DNA from: an uncultured Bryobacterales bacterium
GTDB taxonomy: Bacteria; Acidobacteriota; Terriglobia; Bryobacterales; UBA6623
DNA: 64,000 bases
Assembly: GCA_951813065.1 (NCBI GenBank)
Contig: CATOTH010000004.1
Span: 248,001-312,000 of the forward strand
Reading direction: 5' to 3'
Part shown: piece by piece, positions 16,348 to 27,334 of the stretch
How positions within the stretch are numbered: the stretch's first letter is position 1
How the letters are laid out: every line of letters begins with the position of its first letter
Made by a program: the position numbers and the translations under genes
Notes under the pieces: model-generated
Databases searched by the model: none
Told to the model about the DNA's origin: nothing
Seen by the model: only the letters and a program-made list of their open reading frames with translations

Positions 16348-17856
16348 TCATCGTGGCCTGGAAGCTGTCATGTCAAAGACCGCGGAACGCCCGGCTTGGC
16401 GGCTCGCGCCTTCCGACTTGAGGCCGTGCTCGGCGTTCCACGACGCAATCTCCCCTTCCGCGGCGCGCGCGAACCAGTTGTCGTAGAAAGGGCGTTCAGC
16501 CTCATCCATCCACCGGTCGAGCCGTTCCCAGAGCTCCTTGCGCGTCGTCTCATACGCCGGGTCGTCCAGTAGGTTCGTGTCTTGGTAGCTGTCGATGTTA
16601 GCCCACAACCGGTGTTCGCCATCTTCGGTCACGGCGTAGGTGAACTCGTCCGTAACCACCGCGCGCCAGATGATTTCGTGGCGGCTGCCGCCATTGTTCA
16701 TGTTCGAGGGGTGCGCCAGGAAGACCGAATCCGGCCGCTTGGCGTCCGGCTCTCCCCGGAGCAGCGCCGACAGGTCAGTGCCGGGGAGCGACCGGACATA
16801 GCCAGCGGACGGCCCGAGTTGCTCGCTCTCGATGCCGGCTAACGACATCAGCGTAGGGAACACGTCGATGGTCGACGTGGGCGCGTCCGAGTGCTGGCCA
16901 GCCGGAATCCGCCCCGGCCAGCGTACGAGGAAGGGAATTCGGGTCGATTCGTCGTTGGGGTGGCGTTTCTGGCCGTACGCCACGCCGTCAATCCCGGTCA
17001 TGCCTCCGTGGTCGGAAGTGTAGGCAAGGATTGTGGAGTCCGAGATCCTGAGTGCGTCGAGGCGCGCCATGACAAGCCCGAGGTCGTCATCCATGCCGCT
17101 GATGAGCGCGTGGTAGTCGCGGTGCTGGTCGAAGTCGCGAGTGATGTCCAACGGATGGAAGGGCAACGACGTCTCGTCCGGATACAGGGCTTGTTTTGCC
17201 TCCGGCGCGTCGTGAAATGGACCGTGGGGAGGATTGACCGAGATCACGATGAAGAACGGTTGCCCGTCCATAGCGGAGGAACCGATCCACTCCAGGGCCT
17301 GTTCGGTCGTTGCTGTCGAGTTCGACAGCCCCTCCCATTGCACGTATTCACCGCCATCTACCGAATAGCGGCACTTGCGGTGGTTGTTGGTGCCTTGCCA
17401 AACCACCGACTTGTCGAACCCAAAGGGGCGGGCGTCACGGCCTCCTAGGTGCCATTTGCCGAAGTGGGCGGTCGCGTAGCCCGCGTCGCGGAACGCCCAC
17501 GCCAAGGTGCCTCGAGTCTTCTCGTCGTCGGGCATGTCGACCCGCTGGGCAAGCGACATGTGGTTTGCCATCAGTCCTTGTTGATATGGCCACCGGCCAG
17601 TCATCAGGAGCGCCCGGAAAGGAGTGCAGATGGGCAGATTCACGTAGTGCCGGTCGAGCGAAACGCCTTGATCCCGGAGGAGTTCCATGTTCGGCGTCTG
17701 GACGTGGGGCGTCTGGGTGAAGGACATGGCTCCCCAGCGGTGCGTGTCGCTGACGAACAGGACGACATTCGGCTGGACGTGCGGTTCTTCCGGTGCGGAA
17801 GCGCACGCCGCCAGCAGCGCAATCATCAAGTAGTGGCGTCGACTCCAAGCAAACAT
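16348..17856 (-). CDS. lipoprotein sulfatase
   Basis: About 502 residues from the ATG at 17856. I prefer this start to one 29 codons upstream because it leads directly into a lipoprotein signal (YLMIALLAACASAPEE, lipobox LAAC). Metal-binding residues are in NVVLFVSDTHRWGAMSF. The formylglycine site is ICTPFRALLMTGRWP (C-x-P-x-R), and the second metal cluster is LAYTSDHGGMTG. SDTHRW instead of DDQ is typical of some choline-sulfatase/N-sulfatase-like clades. It is probably anchored in the outer membrane facing the periplasm or surface, acting on sulfated glycans together with the convergent sulfatase. Confidence 0.9.
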   Translation of the reverse strand: MFAWSRRHYLMIALLAACASAPEEPHVQPNVVLFVSDTHRWGAMSFTQTPHVQTPNMELLRDQGVSLDRHYVNLPICTPFRALLMTGRWPYQQGLMANHMSLAQRVDMPDDEKTRGTLAWAFRDAGYATAHFGKWHLGGRDARPFGFDKSVVWQGTNNHRKCRYSVDGGEYVQWEGLSNSTATTEQALEWIGSSAMDGQPFFIVISVNPPHGPFHDAPEAKQALYPDETSLPFHPLDITRDFDQHRDYHALISGMDDDLGLVMARLDALRISDSTILAYTSDHGGMTGIDGVAYGQKRHPNDESTRIPFLVRWPGRIPAGQHSDAPTSTIDVFPTLMSLAGIESEQLGPSAGYVRSLPGTDLSALLRGEPDAKRPDSVFLAHPSNMNNGGSRHEIIWRAVVTDEFTYAVTEDGEHRLWANIDSYQDTNLLDDPAYETTRKELWERLDRWMDEAERPFYDNWFARAAEGEIASWNAEHGLKSEGASRQAGRSAVFDMTASRPR

Positions 17857-17978
17857 TGGCGAGCATTGTAGAACATGGCGTCGCGGTTCGCCCAGCAGGC
17901 GACTGCCTTCAGAGCGGTGTTGTCCGACGCGAGACGCCACCATCGATCTGCGAGTCCGGTAGTGCAGGCCCGGCGCTG

Positions 17979-18422
17979 TCAGGTCCCGATCCGGGAACCC
18001 GTCGAGAAGGTATTCTTCACTCGCACCGACTGCCTAAAGTAGCGCGTCCAAACGATTGCCCATCCCAGTGAGACCGAGATGATTGCTGAGAGGGTCAGCA
18101 CGGTCGCCAGCCGTTCCTCACCTCCCATTGGCGCTTGTTCCCCGGTGCCGAACGGCATCAAGAAGACGTTTAGCGAGCGCAGTGCCATCAAGGCCACGAC
18201 GATCCACAGCACAGCGATGTTCCATTGCGGCGCTTTCTGGAACTTGAGCGGTATGAGGGCGAGCGGAGTCGCAAGCAACAGGAAGATCAGGGCCATGAGG
18301 GGAGCCGGATAGTCGAAGAACCAACCCGACAGGCCCATCGAGTAGAACGCCGCGAGCGGAACCGACCCGATCAGGTAAAGCCACAGCCAACCCCCAATCC
18401 CGCGAATGCTCTCTCTCGGCAC
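17979..18422 (-). CDS. DUF2569-like membrane protein
   Basis: About 147 residues from a GTG at 18422, just ahead of the conserved opening IRGIGGWLWLYLIGSVPLAA; the open frame continues to 18554 but the extra 44 codons look non-coding. Four membrane helices are visible (GWLWLYLIG..., PLMALIFLLLATPLALI, NIAVLWIVVALMAL, LTLSAIISVSLGWAIVW). The GGWL opening and four-helix layout fit DUF2569. Function unknown. Confidence 0.6.
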   Translation of the reverse strand: MPRESIRGIGGWLWLYLIGSVPLAAFYSMGLSGWFFDYPAPLMALIFLLLATPLALIPLKFQKAPQWNIAVLWIVVALMALRSLNVFLMPFGTGEQAPMGGEERLATVLTLSAIISVSLGWAIVWTRYFRQSVRVKNTFSTGSRIGT

Positions 18423-18881
18423 GTGGACCCCTTTGTTCTGTTTGACGGATGGTTGACGGCTTCGTGCCGTGCCGTTGTGCAGGCTGCCGTCATTGCGGAG
18501 TCCGCATGTCGCCAGCTGCGGCAGGAGGCGGGAAAGGATAGTGTTGGCGGACAATGGTTGACCGCGTCTCGAAGCCCGCCAAACGCAGAGGACGTTTGAG
18601 CCCCGTTCTGGTCTCGCACCGGAACTGTGCGGCTTGGCGCAAGCGCGACAGCGGGATCAGTCCTGTTTTCTTCGTCCGGTCCGAATCCGTCAAGAAACAA
18701 GCCAAAAAGGGGATGGTCAGTTCCTTTCCCTCAACAACTTGGATCCACTTGACTTAGGCACTACCGAAACGGCATCCTATGTGCTCCAGCATCGCTTCGA
18801 TTCGAAGCGATCAAGCTCCTTCGGAATGGTATCGATGAATCGGAATGAGCAGCCAGATGTGACAAAATACTCTTCGAGGCT
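18423..18881. other. intergenic region
   Basis: This stretch separates two small membrane-protein genes transcribed away from each other. Base composition drops from GC-rich to clearly AT-richer near 18750, at the start of the DUF1295 island. No gene, tRNA or strong hairpin is seen. Confidence 0.4.
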
Positions 18882-19772
18882 ATGGATATGAATTTCATTC
18901 CTCATCCGCTTGATGGAACTCCAATCGGACACGCGTTTGATCTAGCGATCATTCTCTCTCTTGCATGCTGGAGCTTGTCAATAATTACACGTGACTATTC
19001 TTGGGTGGATCGGATTTGGTCCGTTTGCCCAGCCATCTACTGCTTGATCGTAGCTGCCGCATCGGACTTCAGTTCAACTCGACTCAACATCATGACGCTG
19101 TTAGTCCTTGCGTGGGGTGTTCGCCTTACGTGCAACTTGGCGCGCAAAGGAGGTTACCACGTCGGCAGTGAGGATTATCGCTGGAAGGTGATGCAAGAAA
19201 GACTTGGGCCGGTCAAGTTTCAGCTCCTCAACGCCACATTCATAGCACCCGGCCAAATGCTTGTAGTTTGGCTGTTTACTTCGCCTGTTCATCAAGCATG
19301 GTTGGGGCAAGATCAGAGTCTGAATTTCATTGATTTTCTCGCTATATTTTCTTTTGTTTTTCTCCTCATAATGGAAGCAATTGGCGACAACCAGATGTGG
19401 ACTTTTCAACAGCACAAGAAGCGCAGCATCGAAGCTGGTGAACCTGTGAAACAGCTGTATATCACGCATGGACTATTCAAATACTGCCGCCATCCCAGCT
19501 TTTTCTGCGAGATGGGCATGTGGTACGTGTTCTATCTGTTCGGTGTCGCGTCCACAGGTCAGTGGATCCATTGGTCAGGACTTGGACTTGTCTCCTTGAC
19601 CTTGGTCTTCCTCGGATCAACCAGACTCACTGAATCCATTTCCCTTGCTCGATACCCGTCTTATCGGAATTATCAAGCCTCAACACCTCGACTGATTCCG
19701 TTCACGCGCATAGGTTGCATCAGGCTCGGCAATGCAACTTCCCTTGCGGACGGGAGCGCTGACGTCTCATAG
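18882..19772 (+). CDS. DUF1295 membrane protein (steroid 5-alpha-reductase-like fold)
   Basis: A 296-residue integral membrane protein with six or seven helices. The family core is present: DYSWVDRIWSVCPAIYCLIV near the start, GVRLTCNLARKGGYHVGSED, and the C-terminal cofactor-side motif THGLFKYCRHPSFFCEMGMW. DUF1295 proteins belong to the isoprenylcysteine-methyltransferase/steroid-reductase-like superfamily; the substrate is unknown. The gene is AT-richer than its neighbours, with many A/T-ending codons, suggesting horizontal acquisition. Confidence 0.8.
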   Translation: MDMNFIPHPLDGTPIGHAFDLAIILSLACWSLSIITRDYSWVDRIWSVCPAIYCLIVAAASDFSSTRLNIMTLLVLAWGVRLTCNLARKGGYHVGSEDYRWKVMQERLGPVKFQLLNATFIAPGQMLVVWLFTSPVHQAWLGQDQSLNFIDFLAIFSFVFLLIMEAIGDNQMWTFQQHKKRSIEAGEPVKQLYITHGLFKYCRHPSFFCEMGMWYVFYLFGVASTGQWIHWSGLGLVSLTLVFLGSTRLTESISLARYPSYRNYQASTPRLIPFTRIGCIRLGNATSLADGSADVS

Positions 19773-19928
19773 CCGGATTTCGCAGCGCGCCTTGGCAAGG
19801 TGCGTCTTGCCGCCGGGCTCGCATTTCGCCGAAAACCCATCATCGGGGCTGGCGGCTCAGTTCGCGCCAAATCCTGCCACCCAAGGTGACAGGAATCTCG
19901 TGCTAGGGCGATTGAGGGAACCGGGGTG

Positions 19929-21260
19929 CTAGGTTCGGGTGAAGATCGAATCGGTCAGCGTGCCCGTGCTGTCGGAGAAGGCTTCCCGCTCGATGTCCAG
20001 AGATCGCAGAATACTGAGGTACATGTTGGACATCCGGGTTTCGCCGTTACGCCAGTAAGTCCCGTGTTTCAGGCCCAGGTTTGCCCCTCCGGCGACCAGC
20101 GTCGGCAAGTTTCTCGAAGTGTGTGTCGTGCTGGCACCGCTTCCGAAAAGGACGACCGTGTTGTCCAAGACGCTGCCATTGCGATCCTGGTAGCCTGCCA
20201 GCCTTCCGAAGAAGTACGCCAACTGGTGGCTCAGGAACAGGTCGTACTTGGCGAATTCATGCTGGCCGTCCTTGTCGCTCGCATGCGAGAGCTTGTGGTG
20301 GGTTCGGGACAGCCCCAGCTTGAGCGGAAATGTGTCGCTGATGCCCATTCCGTCCTCACGATTGAGCATGAATGCAGCGGACCGGGTAATGTCCGCGTCG
20401 AACGCCAGCGCGATGAGGTCGAACATGGTGCGGTAGTATTCGGCCGGCTCGCCTTGCGGCGTGGCGTCCAGGTTGAGGTGGGAGTAGTCCTGCTTCTTGA
20501 GAGGGATGTCGATCCAGCGTTCGGATGCGATCAGCCGCGACTCGACCTCGTTCAGGGCAGTCAGGTACTCGTCCATGCGTTCCCGGTCGGACTTGCCGAG
20601 CTGCCGGTCGAGGGAACGGGCGCTGTCGGCGACCGCATCCACCAACTTCACACGCTCGCGCAGCCTGTCCCGCTCCGCCTCTAGCGATCCACGGTCGCCA
20701 CGAAAGAGGCGGTTGAACAGTTGCCGCGGATTGTTTTCGGCTGGAATCGGGCGCCCATCCAGGCCGTATGAAATCGTGCCGGTCCGTGAAAGGTACCCCG
20801 TTCCAGCATCAATCGAAAGCACCAGCGACGGCTGTCGGCAGTACTGCTTGGTGTGCAGAGCCACCACTTGATCGAGTCCGACGGTGTTGTATGTCGGCCG
20901 TTTCGGCTTGTGCAGCGGGGCACCCGTCAGCCACATGTCTGAGCAGGTGTGCGGGTCGGCCTTGGGTCCGCTTGGATGGTAGAGACCGCCCATGAAGCTG
21001 AGCTCGTTGCGGAATGGGCTCAGCGGCTCGGTCGACTTCCCGAACACGAACTCGCCATTGCGCTCGGTCCTGGGGAACCAACTCCATTCGTCCAGATGGT
21101 TCTCAGTGCGCGGCAGCGACATCCCGTTCGCGGTGTACAGCGCGCAGAAACGCCGGGGATCGCGCTCGGTCACCTCCGCACCCATCGCGTCAAGGGCCGG
21201 CAGTGCCAGCGAGACACCTCCCAATCCATGCAGGAATGCTCGTCGATCAATCTTGGTCAT
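19929..21260 (-). CDS. DUF1552 Tat-exported protein
   Basis: A 443-residue paralogue of the gene at 3035. It has a twin-arginine signal ([20 protein letters not shown]) and the family segments [20 protein letters not shown] and [20 protein letters not shown]. It follows the DUF1592 gene by 41 bases in the same direction, so they form an operon, but with the gene order reversed relative to the first pair. Function unknown; probably acts with the partner in the periplasm. Confidence 0.9.
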   Translation of the reverse strand: MTKIDRRAFLHGLGGVSLALPALDAMGAEVTERDPRRFCALYTANGMSLPRTENHLDEWSWFPRTERNGEFVFGKSTEPLSPFRNELSFMGGLYHPSGPKADPHTCSDMWLTGAPLHKPKRPTYNTVGLDQVVALHTKQYCRQPSLVLSIDAGTGYLSRTGTISYGLDGRPIPAENNPRQLFNRLFRGDRGSLEAERDRLRERVKLVDAVADSARSLDRQLGKSDRERMDEYLTALNEVESRLIASERWIDIPLKKQDYSHLNLDATPQGEPAEYYRTMFDLIALAFDADITRSAAFMLNREDGMGISDTFPLKLGLSRTHHKLSHASDKDGQHEFAKYDLFLSHQLAYFFGRLAGYQDRNGSVLDNTVVLFGSGASTTHTSRNLPTLVAGGANLGLKHGTYWRNGETRMSNMYLSILRSLDIEREAFSDSTGTLTDSIFTRT

Positions 21261-21301
21261 CGTACTTCTTGGCGTGTGGGTCGGCTGCGCCCCGTTCCGT
21301 T

Positions 21302-24300
21302 CTACTTCTCCAGGAATAGCTTGCTGCCGACAACGTACCGAATCATGTCTGCCATGCGGTAGCCGCCAGCCCTGAGACGCGTGCCATCCTGCTGCAAATA
21401 GTGTACCTCACTGTACTCCAAACTGCGACCGCTGGCGTACGTTGCGAGGTGCTTCAGGACGCTAAACGCGACCTGATCGATCCGGTCTTGCACGAGATAG
21501 AGCTTCAGGTCGGCCACGCCCTCGACCTGCGTGCCGTCTGGCAACTCGGACCGCGCGTCCACGGGTGTCTGTTTGAGACGCCCGCCGGCGTCGAACTCTT
21601 CGAACGGAACCCCCCAGGGATCGATCTTCAGGTGGCACTGGACGCATCCCGGCTGGCTGCGATGCTGCGCCAGCCGCTCGCGCAGGGACAGCCCCTCCGT
21701 GTCTGCGGACAGGTCCGGTACGTTGGGAGGGGGCGGGTCAGGGGGCTCGGCGACGATCCGCCGGGCCAGCCACGTGCCTCGCTTCACCGGGTTCGACTCG
21801 CGCCCGTCCGACAACCCGGCCATGATGGCTGCCTGCGTGAGAACACCGCCCAGCCCGGGGTCTTCGTGACGGACTGGCACGAACTGGAAGCCGCTCTCCA
21901 CCCGGTCTGCCAGGTCGTAGTAGCTCGCGACGACTTCGTTTGCGACCACGAATTCGGAGTCGATCAGGTTTCGAACAGGGAGGTTGCTCTGGATCATGTG
22001 CCGGAGGAATTCCACCGGCTCCCGGCGCAGTTGAGAGCGCGTGTCGCGCGTGAGCTTCGGGAACTGGTCTCGATCCGGCTCCAGCACGTCGAACCGTCCC
22101 AGATCCAGCCATTGCGAGACGAATTCCTCGACGAACCGGGAGAACCGCGGGTCCTTGATCATGCGCTCCACTTCCTCGTCCAGGTGCTCCCGCAGCACTC
22201 CGCTGTCGGCCAGCTGCAACGTCACGCTGTCCGGCGGCCCGTTCCACAGGAAATACGCCAGCTTGGACGCCAGCTCATGGTTCGTGAGCGGCTCGGGATC
22301 GGGTGTCTCGCTGCTCTCGACCAAGAACAGGAACTGCGGCGATGTCAAGGTGACGAGTAGCGCGTCCTTCACGCTCTCATGGAAGCTTTTCCCTGAGGCA
22401 AGCGCCTTCTCGTAGACCGCCACCAGCACGTCCTCCTCAGCGGGGGAGACTGGACGGCGGTAGGCGCGGTTCGCGAAGCGCCGGATGATTCCGCGCGCGC
22501 TGGCAGCCGTGCCGTGGCTGTCGTCTGAGTCGCCGAAGATGTTCCGGTGGGATGCCGGTGGCCAGGTCTCATACAGTGGTCCCTCGAACTCCACCGAGTG
22601 GACTAGCAGCCTCGGCATGTCCCGGCCGTCGGTGTACTCGCTCCGGACGGCGATTTCGCGGATGCCCGCCAGGTAATTGATGTTGTCTTTTTCCACATCG
22701 GGACTCGGGAAGTCGCGAATCGCTCCCTCGAAGACGAAACGGGAGAGCTGGGTGCTGCCCACGGGCTGCGGCTCCTCGACCCGGGAGAACGTGTGCCCGC
22801 AATCCCGCCGCAATCCCAGATGCACGCCAACTCGCGGGGAACGCTTCTCGAAGGCGGCGAAGCGGCGGGCGACCGCATCTTCGGGGGCCAGCGGAGTCAG
22901 GACGATCCGGGTCAGCTTCCTGATGCCTGTCTGGCGTGTCACAACTTGCAGCGGTCCCGCTGGCAGCCTCAGCGCGAGGAACGCCGGTTGCAGCAAGGTA
23001 CCGGAAAACTCCCGGTCCCCCAATGTCAGGGTCAGGTCCACCCGCCTGTCGCCCGGTGGCTCCGCAAAACGCTCTCCTGGCTGTACCAGGGCCTGGATTT
23101 CCGACTCGTCCAGAGCACGCCGAAAAATGCGGACATCGTCCAGTTCGCCACGGAATTGGTTTGCGTCCGGAATGCGGCCGATATGGATGTCCAGCCGTGG
23201 GTTGTCGAGGTCTTCCGGACCGATCTTCCCCTTGGCGACCTCGTATCCGTTCACGTAGAGCTGGCTTTCGTTTTCCCCGCGCCGTATCACCGCGGCCACA
23301 TGCTGCCAGGCATTGTTGCGGATGACTCCGGGAGGGGACGTCACCGCTCCGTTCGATTCGTTGTCCGGGCCGGATGTCTCGATTCGTAGCTCCCCGCGAT
23401 TGCTGGGCATGTCCAGGTACCAGCCGTGCTGCCAGTTGTACCTTCCGAGAGCGACGATGCCCGCCTTTCGAAGCTGCCGCGGGCGAATCCAGGCCGCGAC
23501 CGTGAAATCCCCATCGCCGACCCCCATCGATGCGGTGCGTGGTATCACGACCGAATCGCCATTTCCGTCGAGCCTCACGGCTCGGCCGAAGGGCGAGTTG
23601 ACGAACTGCGCATCGCCTTCCAGCTGCCCTGTACCGTCGCCGTCGAGCGGCCATGCACCAACCAATCCCTCATCCAGTCGGGACGAATCCGCAGGAATCC
23701 GAGGCGGGTCCGGCTGGGCATCGTAGATATCGACCTGGTAGATGCCAGCCTTGCCGATGGTGACGGTTCGGGGCTTGCCTGGATCGAACGCCACGATCGC
23801 ATCCGGTCGAAGACCTTGCTGGGTGGACACCCCCTTATCGAGTAGCAAGCCGTCCTGGTATTTCGCGGCAGTGACCGTGACCCGGAAGCGCCCTTCGTCG
23901 GGAAGCTCGCGCGTCGAGACCTTGAAGTTCGCCTTCGGTCCGAACGTGCCCTCGCTGCGGAAAATCTCGTCGGTGGGCATGGCTGGACGAAGTAGCAGGC
24001 CTTCAGGCACGATGTCGAACGGGTTTCCCTTGGGGTAGCCCTTGCTGCCCCGCATGCCGGCAAACACCGCGTGATAGATGCTGTCGTAGTCCCGCCAGCC
24101 GCGGACCGTGGCATTCCCCCTGTAGCCTTCATTGAACCGGTACTTCGTTCGCATTCGGATCGGCTCGAAGGCGAACGGTTTGTCCGGCACGAGTTGCGTC
24201 ACTGCGTAGTGCCGGATGTCAAGCAGCTGGCTGTTCGCCCCGAGAATCAGCTCTTCACGCAGTGGCGCGGGATTGACTGACCGGCCAAGGTCAACCCGGA

Positions 24301-24946
24301 AGTTCTGGATCGCGGGTTTCGACCCAGGATCGACCATGGAGCGATCCAAGGCCTCTTCGGCGACCTCCAGGTAGGCCTCCATCAGCAGGGGGGACAGTTG
24401 CAGCGTCTCGGCATTGTTCACGAATCCGTCTTCGGAGACGGCGTCCGGGGGAAGGACATTCGCCACGTCCTCGTCCAGTAGCAGCAGTTCCCGGAGTGTG
24501 TTGCGGTATTGCGCTACGGTGAGGCGTCGCACGGCGCCATTCTTCGGAACGGGCCGCATGCGGGCGAAATCCAAGGCCTGCCGGATCCATTCCAGCGTTT
24601 GCCGGCGCTCTGCGTCCGTAGGCTGCGGCGCGCCCTCCGGAGGCATGGTCGCGTCGTGGACCCTTGTCTGCACCAACTCCCAGAGGCGGAGGTCTTCCCG
24701 GGCGAGCTTCGCATCCAGCTCGTCGAGGCGAACTCCGGCCATTGCCGTGTCCCCGGTGTGGCATAGAATGCACCGGCTCTGCAGGACTGGCCGCACCTCC
24801 TGCTCAAACGAGGACTCCAGCCCGTCTGCGGTACTCTCCGCCGCGCTCGCTGGCCCGACACGCCCGGGCCATGCGATCCAGACCGCTACCAGAGCAGTCA
24901 GGGCGCAGGCTGTGCGCAACCGAATCCAGTGCCTTCTTCCGCGCAT
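21302..24946 (-). CDS. DUF1587/DUF1592/DUF1588/DUF1585 protein with LamG-like insertion
   Basis: A large exported protein of 1214 residues, roughly 390 longer than the first DUF1592 protein. After a signal peptide comes a c-type haem motif ([13 protein letters not shown], about residue 60), then the DUF1587/DUF1595 part ([20 protein letters not shown]). At about residues 425-640 lies a concanavalin/LamG-type domain ([60 protein letters not shown]). The DUF1592/1588/1585 core resumes after it, ending with the Cys-pair segment [20 protein letters not shown]. The insertion suggests carbohydrate or polymer binding by a membrane-associated redox protein; this is inference. Confidence 0.9.
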   Translation of the reverse strand: MRGRRHWIRLRTACALTALVAVWIAWPGRVGPASAAESTADGLESSFEQEVRPVLQSRCILCHTGDTAMAGVRLDELDAKLAREDLRLWELVQTRVHDATMPPEGAPQPTDAERRQTLEWIRQALDFARMRPVPKNGAVRRLTVAQYRNTLRELLLLDEDVANVLPPDAVSEDGFVNNAETLQLSPLLMEAYLEVAEEALDRSMVDPGSKPAIQNFRVDLGRSVNPAPLREELILGANSQLLDIRHYAVTQLVPDKPFAFEPIRMRTKYRFNEGYRGNATVRGWRDYDSIYHAVFAGMRGSKGYPKGNPFDIVPEGLLLRPAMPTDEIFRSEGTFGPKANFKVSTRELPDEGRFRVTVTAAKYQDGLLLDKGVSTQQGLRPDAIVAFDPGKPRTVTIGKAGIYQVDIYDAQPDPPRIPADSSRLDEGLVGAWPLDGDGTGQLEGDAQFVNSPFGRAVRLDGNGDSVVIPRTASMGVGDGDFTVAAWIRPRQLRKAGIVALGRYNWQHGWYLDMPSNRGELRIETSGPDNESNGAVTSPPGVIRNNAWQHVAAVIRRGENESQLYVNGYEVAKGKIGPEDLDNPRLDIHIGRIPDANQFRGELDDVRIFRRALDESEIQALVQPGERFAEPPGDRRVDLTLTLGDREFSGTLLQPAFLALRLPAGPLQVVTRQTGIRKLTRIVLTPLAPEDAVARRFAAFEKRSPRVGVHLGLRRDCGHTFSRVEEPQPVGSTQLSRFVFEGAIRDFPSPDVEKDNINYLAGIREIAVRSEYTDGRDMPRLLVHSVEFEGPLYETWPPASHRNIFGDSDDSHGTAASARGIIRRFANRAYRRPVSPAEEDVLVAVYEKALASGKSFHESVKDALLVTLTSPQFLFLVESSETPDPEPLTNHELASKLAYFLWNGPPDSVTLQLADSGVLREHLDEEVERMIKDPRFSRFVEEFVSQWLDLGRFDVLEPDRDQFPKLTRDTRSQLRREPVEFLRHMIQSNLPVRNLIDSEFVVANEVVASYYDLADRVESGFQFVPVRHEDPGLGGVLTQAAIMAGLSDGRESNPVKRGTWLARRIVAEPPDPPPPNVPDLSADTEGLSLRERLAQHRSQPGCVQCHLKIDPWGVPFEEFDAGGRLKQTPVDARSELPDGTQVEGVADLKLYLVQDRIDQVAFSVLKHLATYASGRSLEYSEVHYLQQDGTRLRAGGYRMADMIRYVVGSKLFLEK

Positions 24947-25137
24947 GCGAGTTGCGCAAACCGAGCCGCCTGCGAAATCCCCGGGCCCCGGAACGTGCGC
25001 TAAGCCTATGTTAACCCGTCGAATCAGCCGGTTAGAACGGATCGCCGCAGGATTTTGTCAACCCGCATTGATGCGAGCCTTTCCAGTCCGCGCCTGGACA
25101 TTCTCCGACTGCGGCACTGGCGCTTTGGGTCGCGGGA

Positions 25138-26322
25138 CTAGTTCGTAGCCACTTCAATCTTGAATTCGTTGAGTCCCGGCACGATCTCAACGAGGATGTC
25201 CTCGCCGCCCGGCGAGGCTTTCGTGAACCTCTCGGCGCTCTCAATCGAGTAGGAACCGGTCGCGGGAGCCGAGAAGTCTTTCGCAACGCGGTGCACCTCG
25301 ACGCGATATCGTCCCGGGCTGGGCCCGACATCGGCCGCGATCTTGAACGCTCCCTCGCTACGTCGGCCCATATAGGACATCGCCGGGGGATTGCGGTTGC
25401 CTTCGGGGATCAATGTGACCCAACCCCAGTACAGCGGCTCCCCGTCGAGCAGGACAGTACCGCTGACCTCGACGCGCTCGGCATCGGTCAGCAACCCCTG
25501 ACGTTGCAGCCATCCATGCAGCAGGCCTGGCCACTGACCAAGGTCTGGATCGCCCGGGGCCAGTCCCGTGCCATGCGGACCGAAGGCGAAGATGTGCATT
25601 TCAGCTGAGACGCCCGCATCCAGAAGGGCTTGGTAGAACGCAATGCTGTGCTTTGGCGTTACCGTCGGGTCCGTGTGCGTGTGAACCAGAAACGTCGGTG
25701 GGGTCGATTCCGTCACTTCGAGGGATGTGTCGTAGTACGTCTCGACGTTGCCGCGGAGCAACGTACCCGTTACTGCCGGGTAGACCGGCACTAGAAAGTC
25801 GGGGCGGGAACTGACCCGCTCGATCGGGTCGCTCGCTCGCGGATCGCCGTCGTCGAACGAGGTTCCGACGGCGGTCGTCAAATGCCCTCCGGCCGAGAAT
25901 CCGAGAACTCCGATTCGGCTCGGGCTGATCCCCAACTCCTCGGCGTTCGACCGCACATACCGGACCGCGCGCTGGGCATCGAGCAACGCGACTGACGAAT
26001 CGTACTTCGGCAGCAGCCGGTATCGCAGGACAAAAGCGTTGATTCCGACAGAATTCAGCCAGCGCGCGACCTGCAACCCTTCGTGGTCGGACGCGAGAAT
26101 GCGGTAGCCTCCGCCTGGGTTCACCACGACCGCCGCCCCTGTGTTTTCCGCCGGTGCGGCAAGGTGTATCGTGAGTGCCGGCCGGTCCACGGCTTCGTCT
26201 CCCTTCGCCCCGGGGGCCCCGGCGGGCCACAGCAGGACCTGCTCGTGGCCCAGGACCGCGTCGCCAGACGCAACGCCAGCCCCGCCCGCGAGCGCGAGGA
26301 TGCATAGTGAGATGATTCGCAT
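25138..26322 (-). CDS. exported alpha/beta-hydrolase (acetylxylan-esterase-like)
   Basis: About 394 residues from the ATG at 26322, which opens a signal peptide (MRIISLCILALAGGAGVASG); the longer frame to 26478 adds improbable sequence. The fold is that of BD-FAE/endo-xylanase-like esterases: an oxyanion region VVVNPGGGYRIL, the nucleophile motif GVLGFSAGGHLTTAV (GxSxG), an Asp loop and a late His (FAFGPHGTGLA). The last 110 residues form an extra domain (VEVSGTVLLDGEPLYWGWVT) like the carboxypeptidase-regulatory-type modules of planctomycete proteins. It probably removes acetyl groups from plant or algal polysaccharides. Confidence 0.8.
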   Translation of the reverse strand: MRIISLCILALAGGAGVASGDAVLGHEQVLLWPAGAPGAKGDEAVDRPALTIHLAAPAENTGAAVVVNPGGGYRILASDHEGLQVARWLNSVGINAFVLRYRLLPKYDSSVALLDAQRAVRYVRSNAEELGISPSRIGVLGFSAGGHLTTAVGTSFDDGDPRASDPIERVSSRPDFLVPVYPAVTGTLLRGNVETYYDTSLEVTESTPPTFLVHTHTDPTVTPKHSIAFYQALLDAGVSAEMHIFAFGPHGTGLAPGDPDLGQWPGLLHGWLQRQGLLTDAERVEVSGTVLLDGEPLYWGWVTLIPEGNRNPPAMSYMGRRSEGAFKIAADVGPSPGRYRVEVHRVAKDFSAPATGSYSIESAERFTKASPGGEDILVEIVPGLNEFKIEVATN

Positions 26323-26637
26323 TGGATTGCTCCTTGCAGACGGCTCGTCCGATGGACGGACGCTGCCAGAGCTTATCATGCTGCTGCGATGAATTGATCG
26401 GCCACGAAGAGCCTTGGCGGGCTCTATGGACTCCTCGGTCGTTGGGTTCAGGACTGACCTCGGTGGAGTCAGCAACATCCGTGTTCAGAAGCAGCAACGG
26501 TCCTCTCGCCAGCGGAACATCGGGCTGATCGTGTGCTTCTGCCGAAGTTCTGGAAACTGTGCTTCTGCCACGTGCGAGAATAGCAGCGGTGAATCTGGAG
26601 TAGTTGTGTTGCGACAACCTTTCGATCCCCCAGTGCC
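26323..26637. other. divergent promoter region
   Basis: This region separates the leftward esterase gene and the rightward DUF1080 gene and must carry both promoters. Open frames here are shadows of an unlikely N-terminal extension of the esterase. No obvious operator is seen. Confidence 0.4.
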
Positions 26638-27333
26638 ATGACGCCCCGCCGACTGCCATCCTTGCTTGCTGGTCTGCTCCTGACCGCATCGATCACCGCT
26701 GCTGCCGACTGGAAGGACCTCATAACGCCTCGGCTTGAGGCATGGGAGTCCCTAGGTGACGGCATCTGGCGGGTCACCGATGACGGCACTTTGGTGGGAT
26801 ACCGGAGGCCGATGACCGATGCCTTGTTCGGCGAGGCGGAGACGATCACAAGGCAGCAGTTCGAGGACTGGTTCAGGGTGCAGTCCTGGCTCTACACGAA
26901 GCAAGAGTATGGTGAGTTCGACTTGCATGTGGAGTACTGGATCCGCGTTCCGGGCAACAGCGGAATCTCGATCCGCGACCCGACGCGGGCAATGTTCGCC
27001 ATAGTACAACCGGCCGATTACACGAAAACGCCGGCCCATAACGGCTATGAGGTTCAGATCAACGGCTCGAGCAGTTCTCGAAGCGGCAGTGGCAGTCTCT
27101 ATACCTTCGTCACGGCGAGGCCTGGCCTCCAGAGGGACGGGCAGTGGAACTCGTTCGACATCGAATCGAGGAATGACCGGATCTTGGTCAGGGTCAACGG
27201 AGAGATTGCCGCCGAACATCCCGGCGATCCCGACCGTCCCAAGACAGGGCCGATCGGCCTGCAACTTCACGACCAGTTCAACTTCGTCATGTTCCGCAAC
27301 ATCCGCATTCGGGAAGTCGGCCCTTCCCGCTGA
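26638..27333 (+). CDS. DUF1080 (3-keto-disaccharide hydrolase-type) exported protein
   Basis: A 231-residue secreted protein: signal peptide (SLLAGLLLTASITAAADW), then the DUF1080 jelly-roll. Family hallmarks are WRVTDDGTLVG, the segment YGEFDLHVEYWIRVPGNSGI, the motif YEVQI (GYEVQINGSSSS) and the ending GPIGLQLHDQFNFVMFRNIR. Related proteins hydrolyse 3-keto-glycosides or bind glycans. It is one base from the next gene, so translation is probably coupled with the PQQ-propeller protein. Confidence 0.85.
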   Translation: MTPRRLPSLLAGLLLTASITAAADWKDLITPRLEAWESLGDGIWRVTDDGTLVGYRRPMTDALFGEAETITRQQFEDWFRVQSWLYTKQEYGEFDLHVEYWIRVPGNSGISIRDPTRAMFAIVQPADYTKTPAHNGYEVQINGSSSSRSGSGSLYTFVTARPGLQRDGQWNSFDIESRNDRILVRVNGEIAAEHPGDPDRPKTGPIGLQLHDQFNFVMFRNIRIREVGPSR

Positions 27334-27334
27334 C

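Noticed and set aside
21401..22360. Rightward frame of 319 codons
   Set aside because: Antisense shadow of the second DUF1592 gene.
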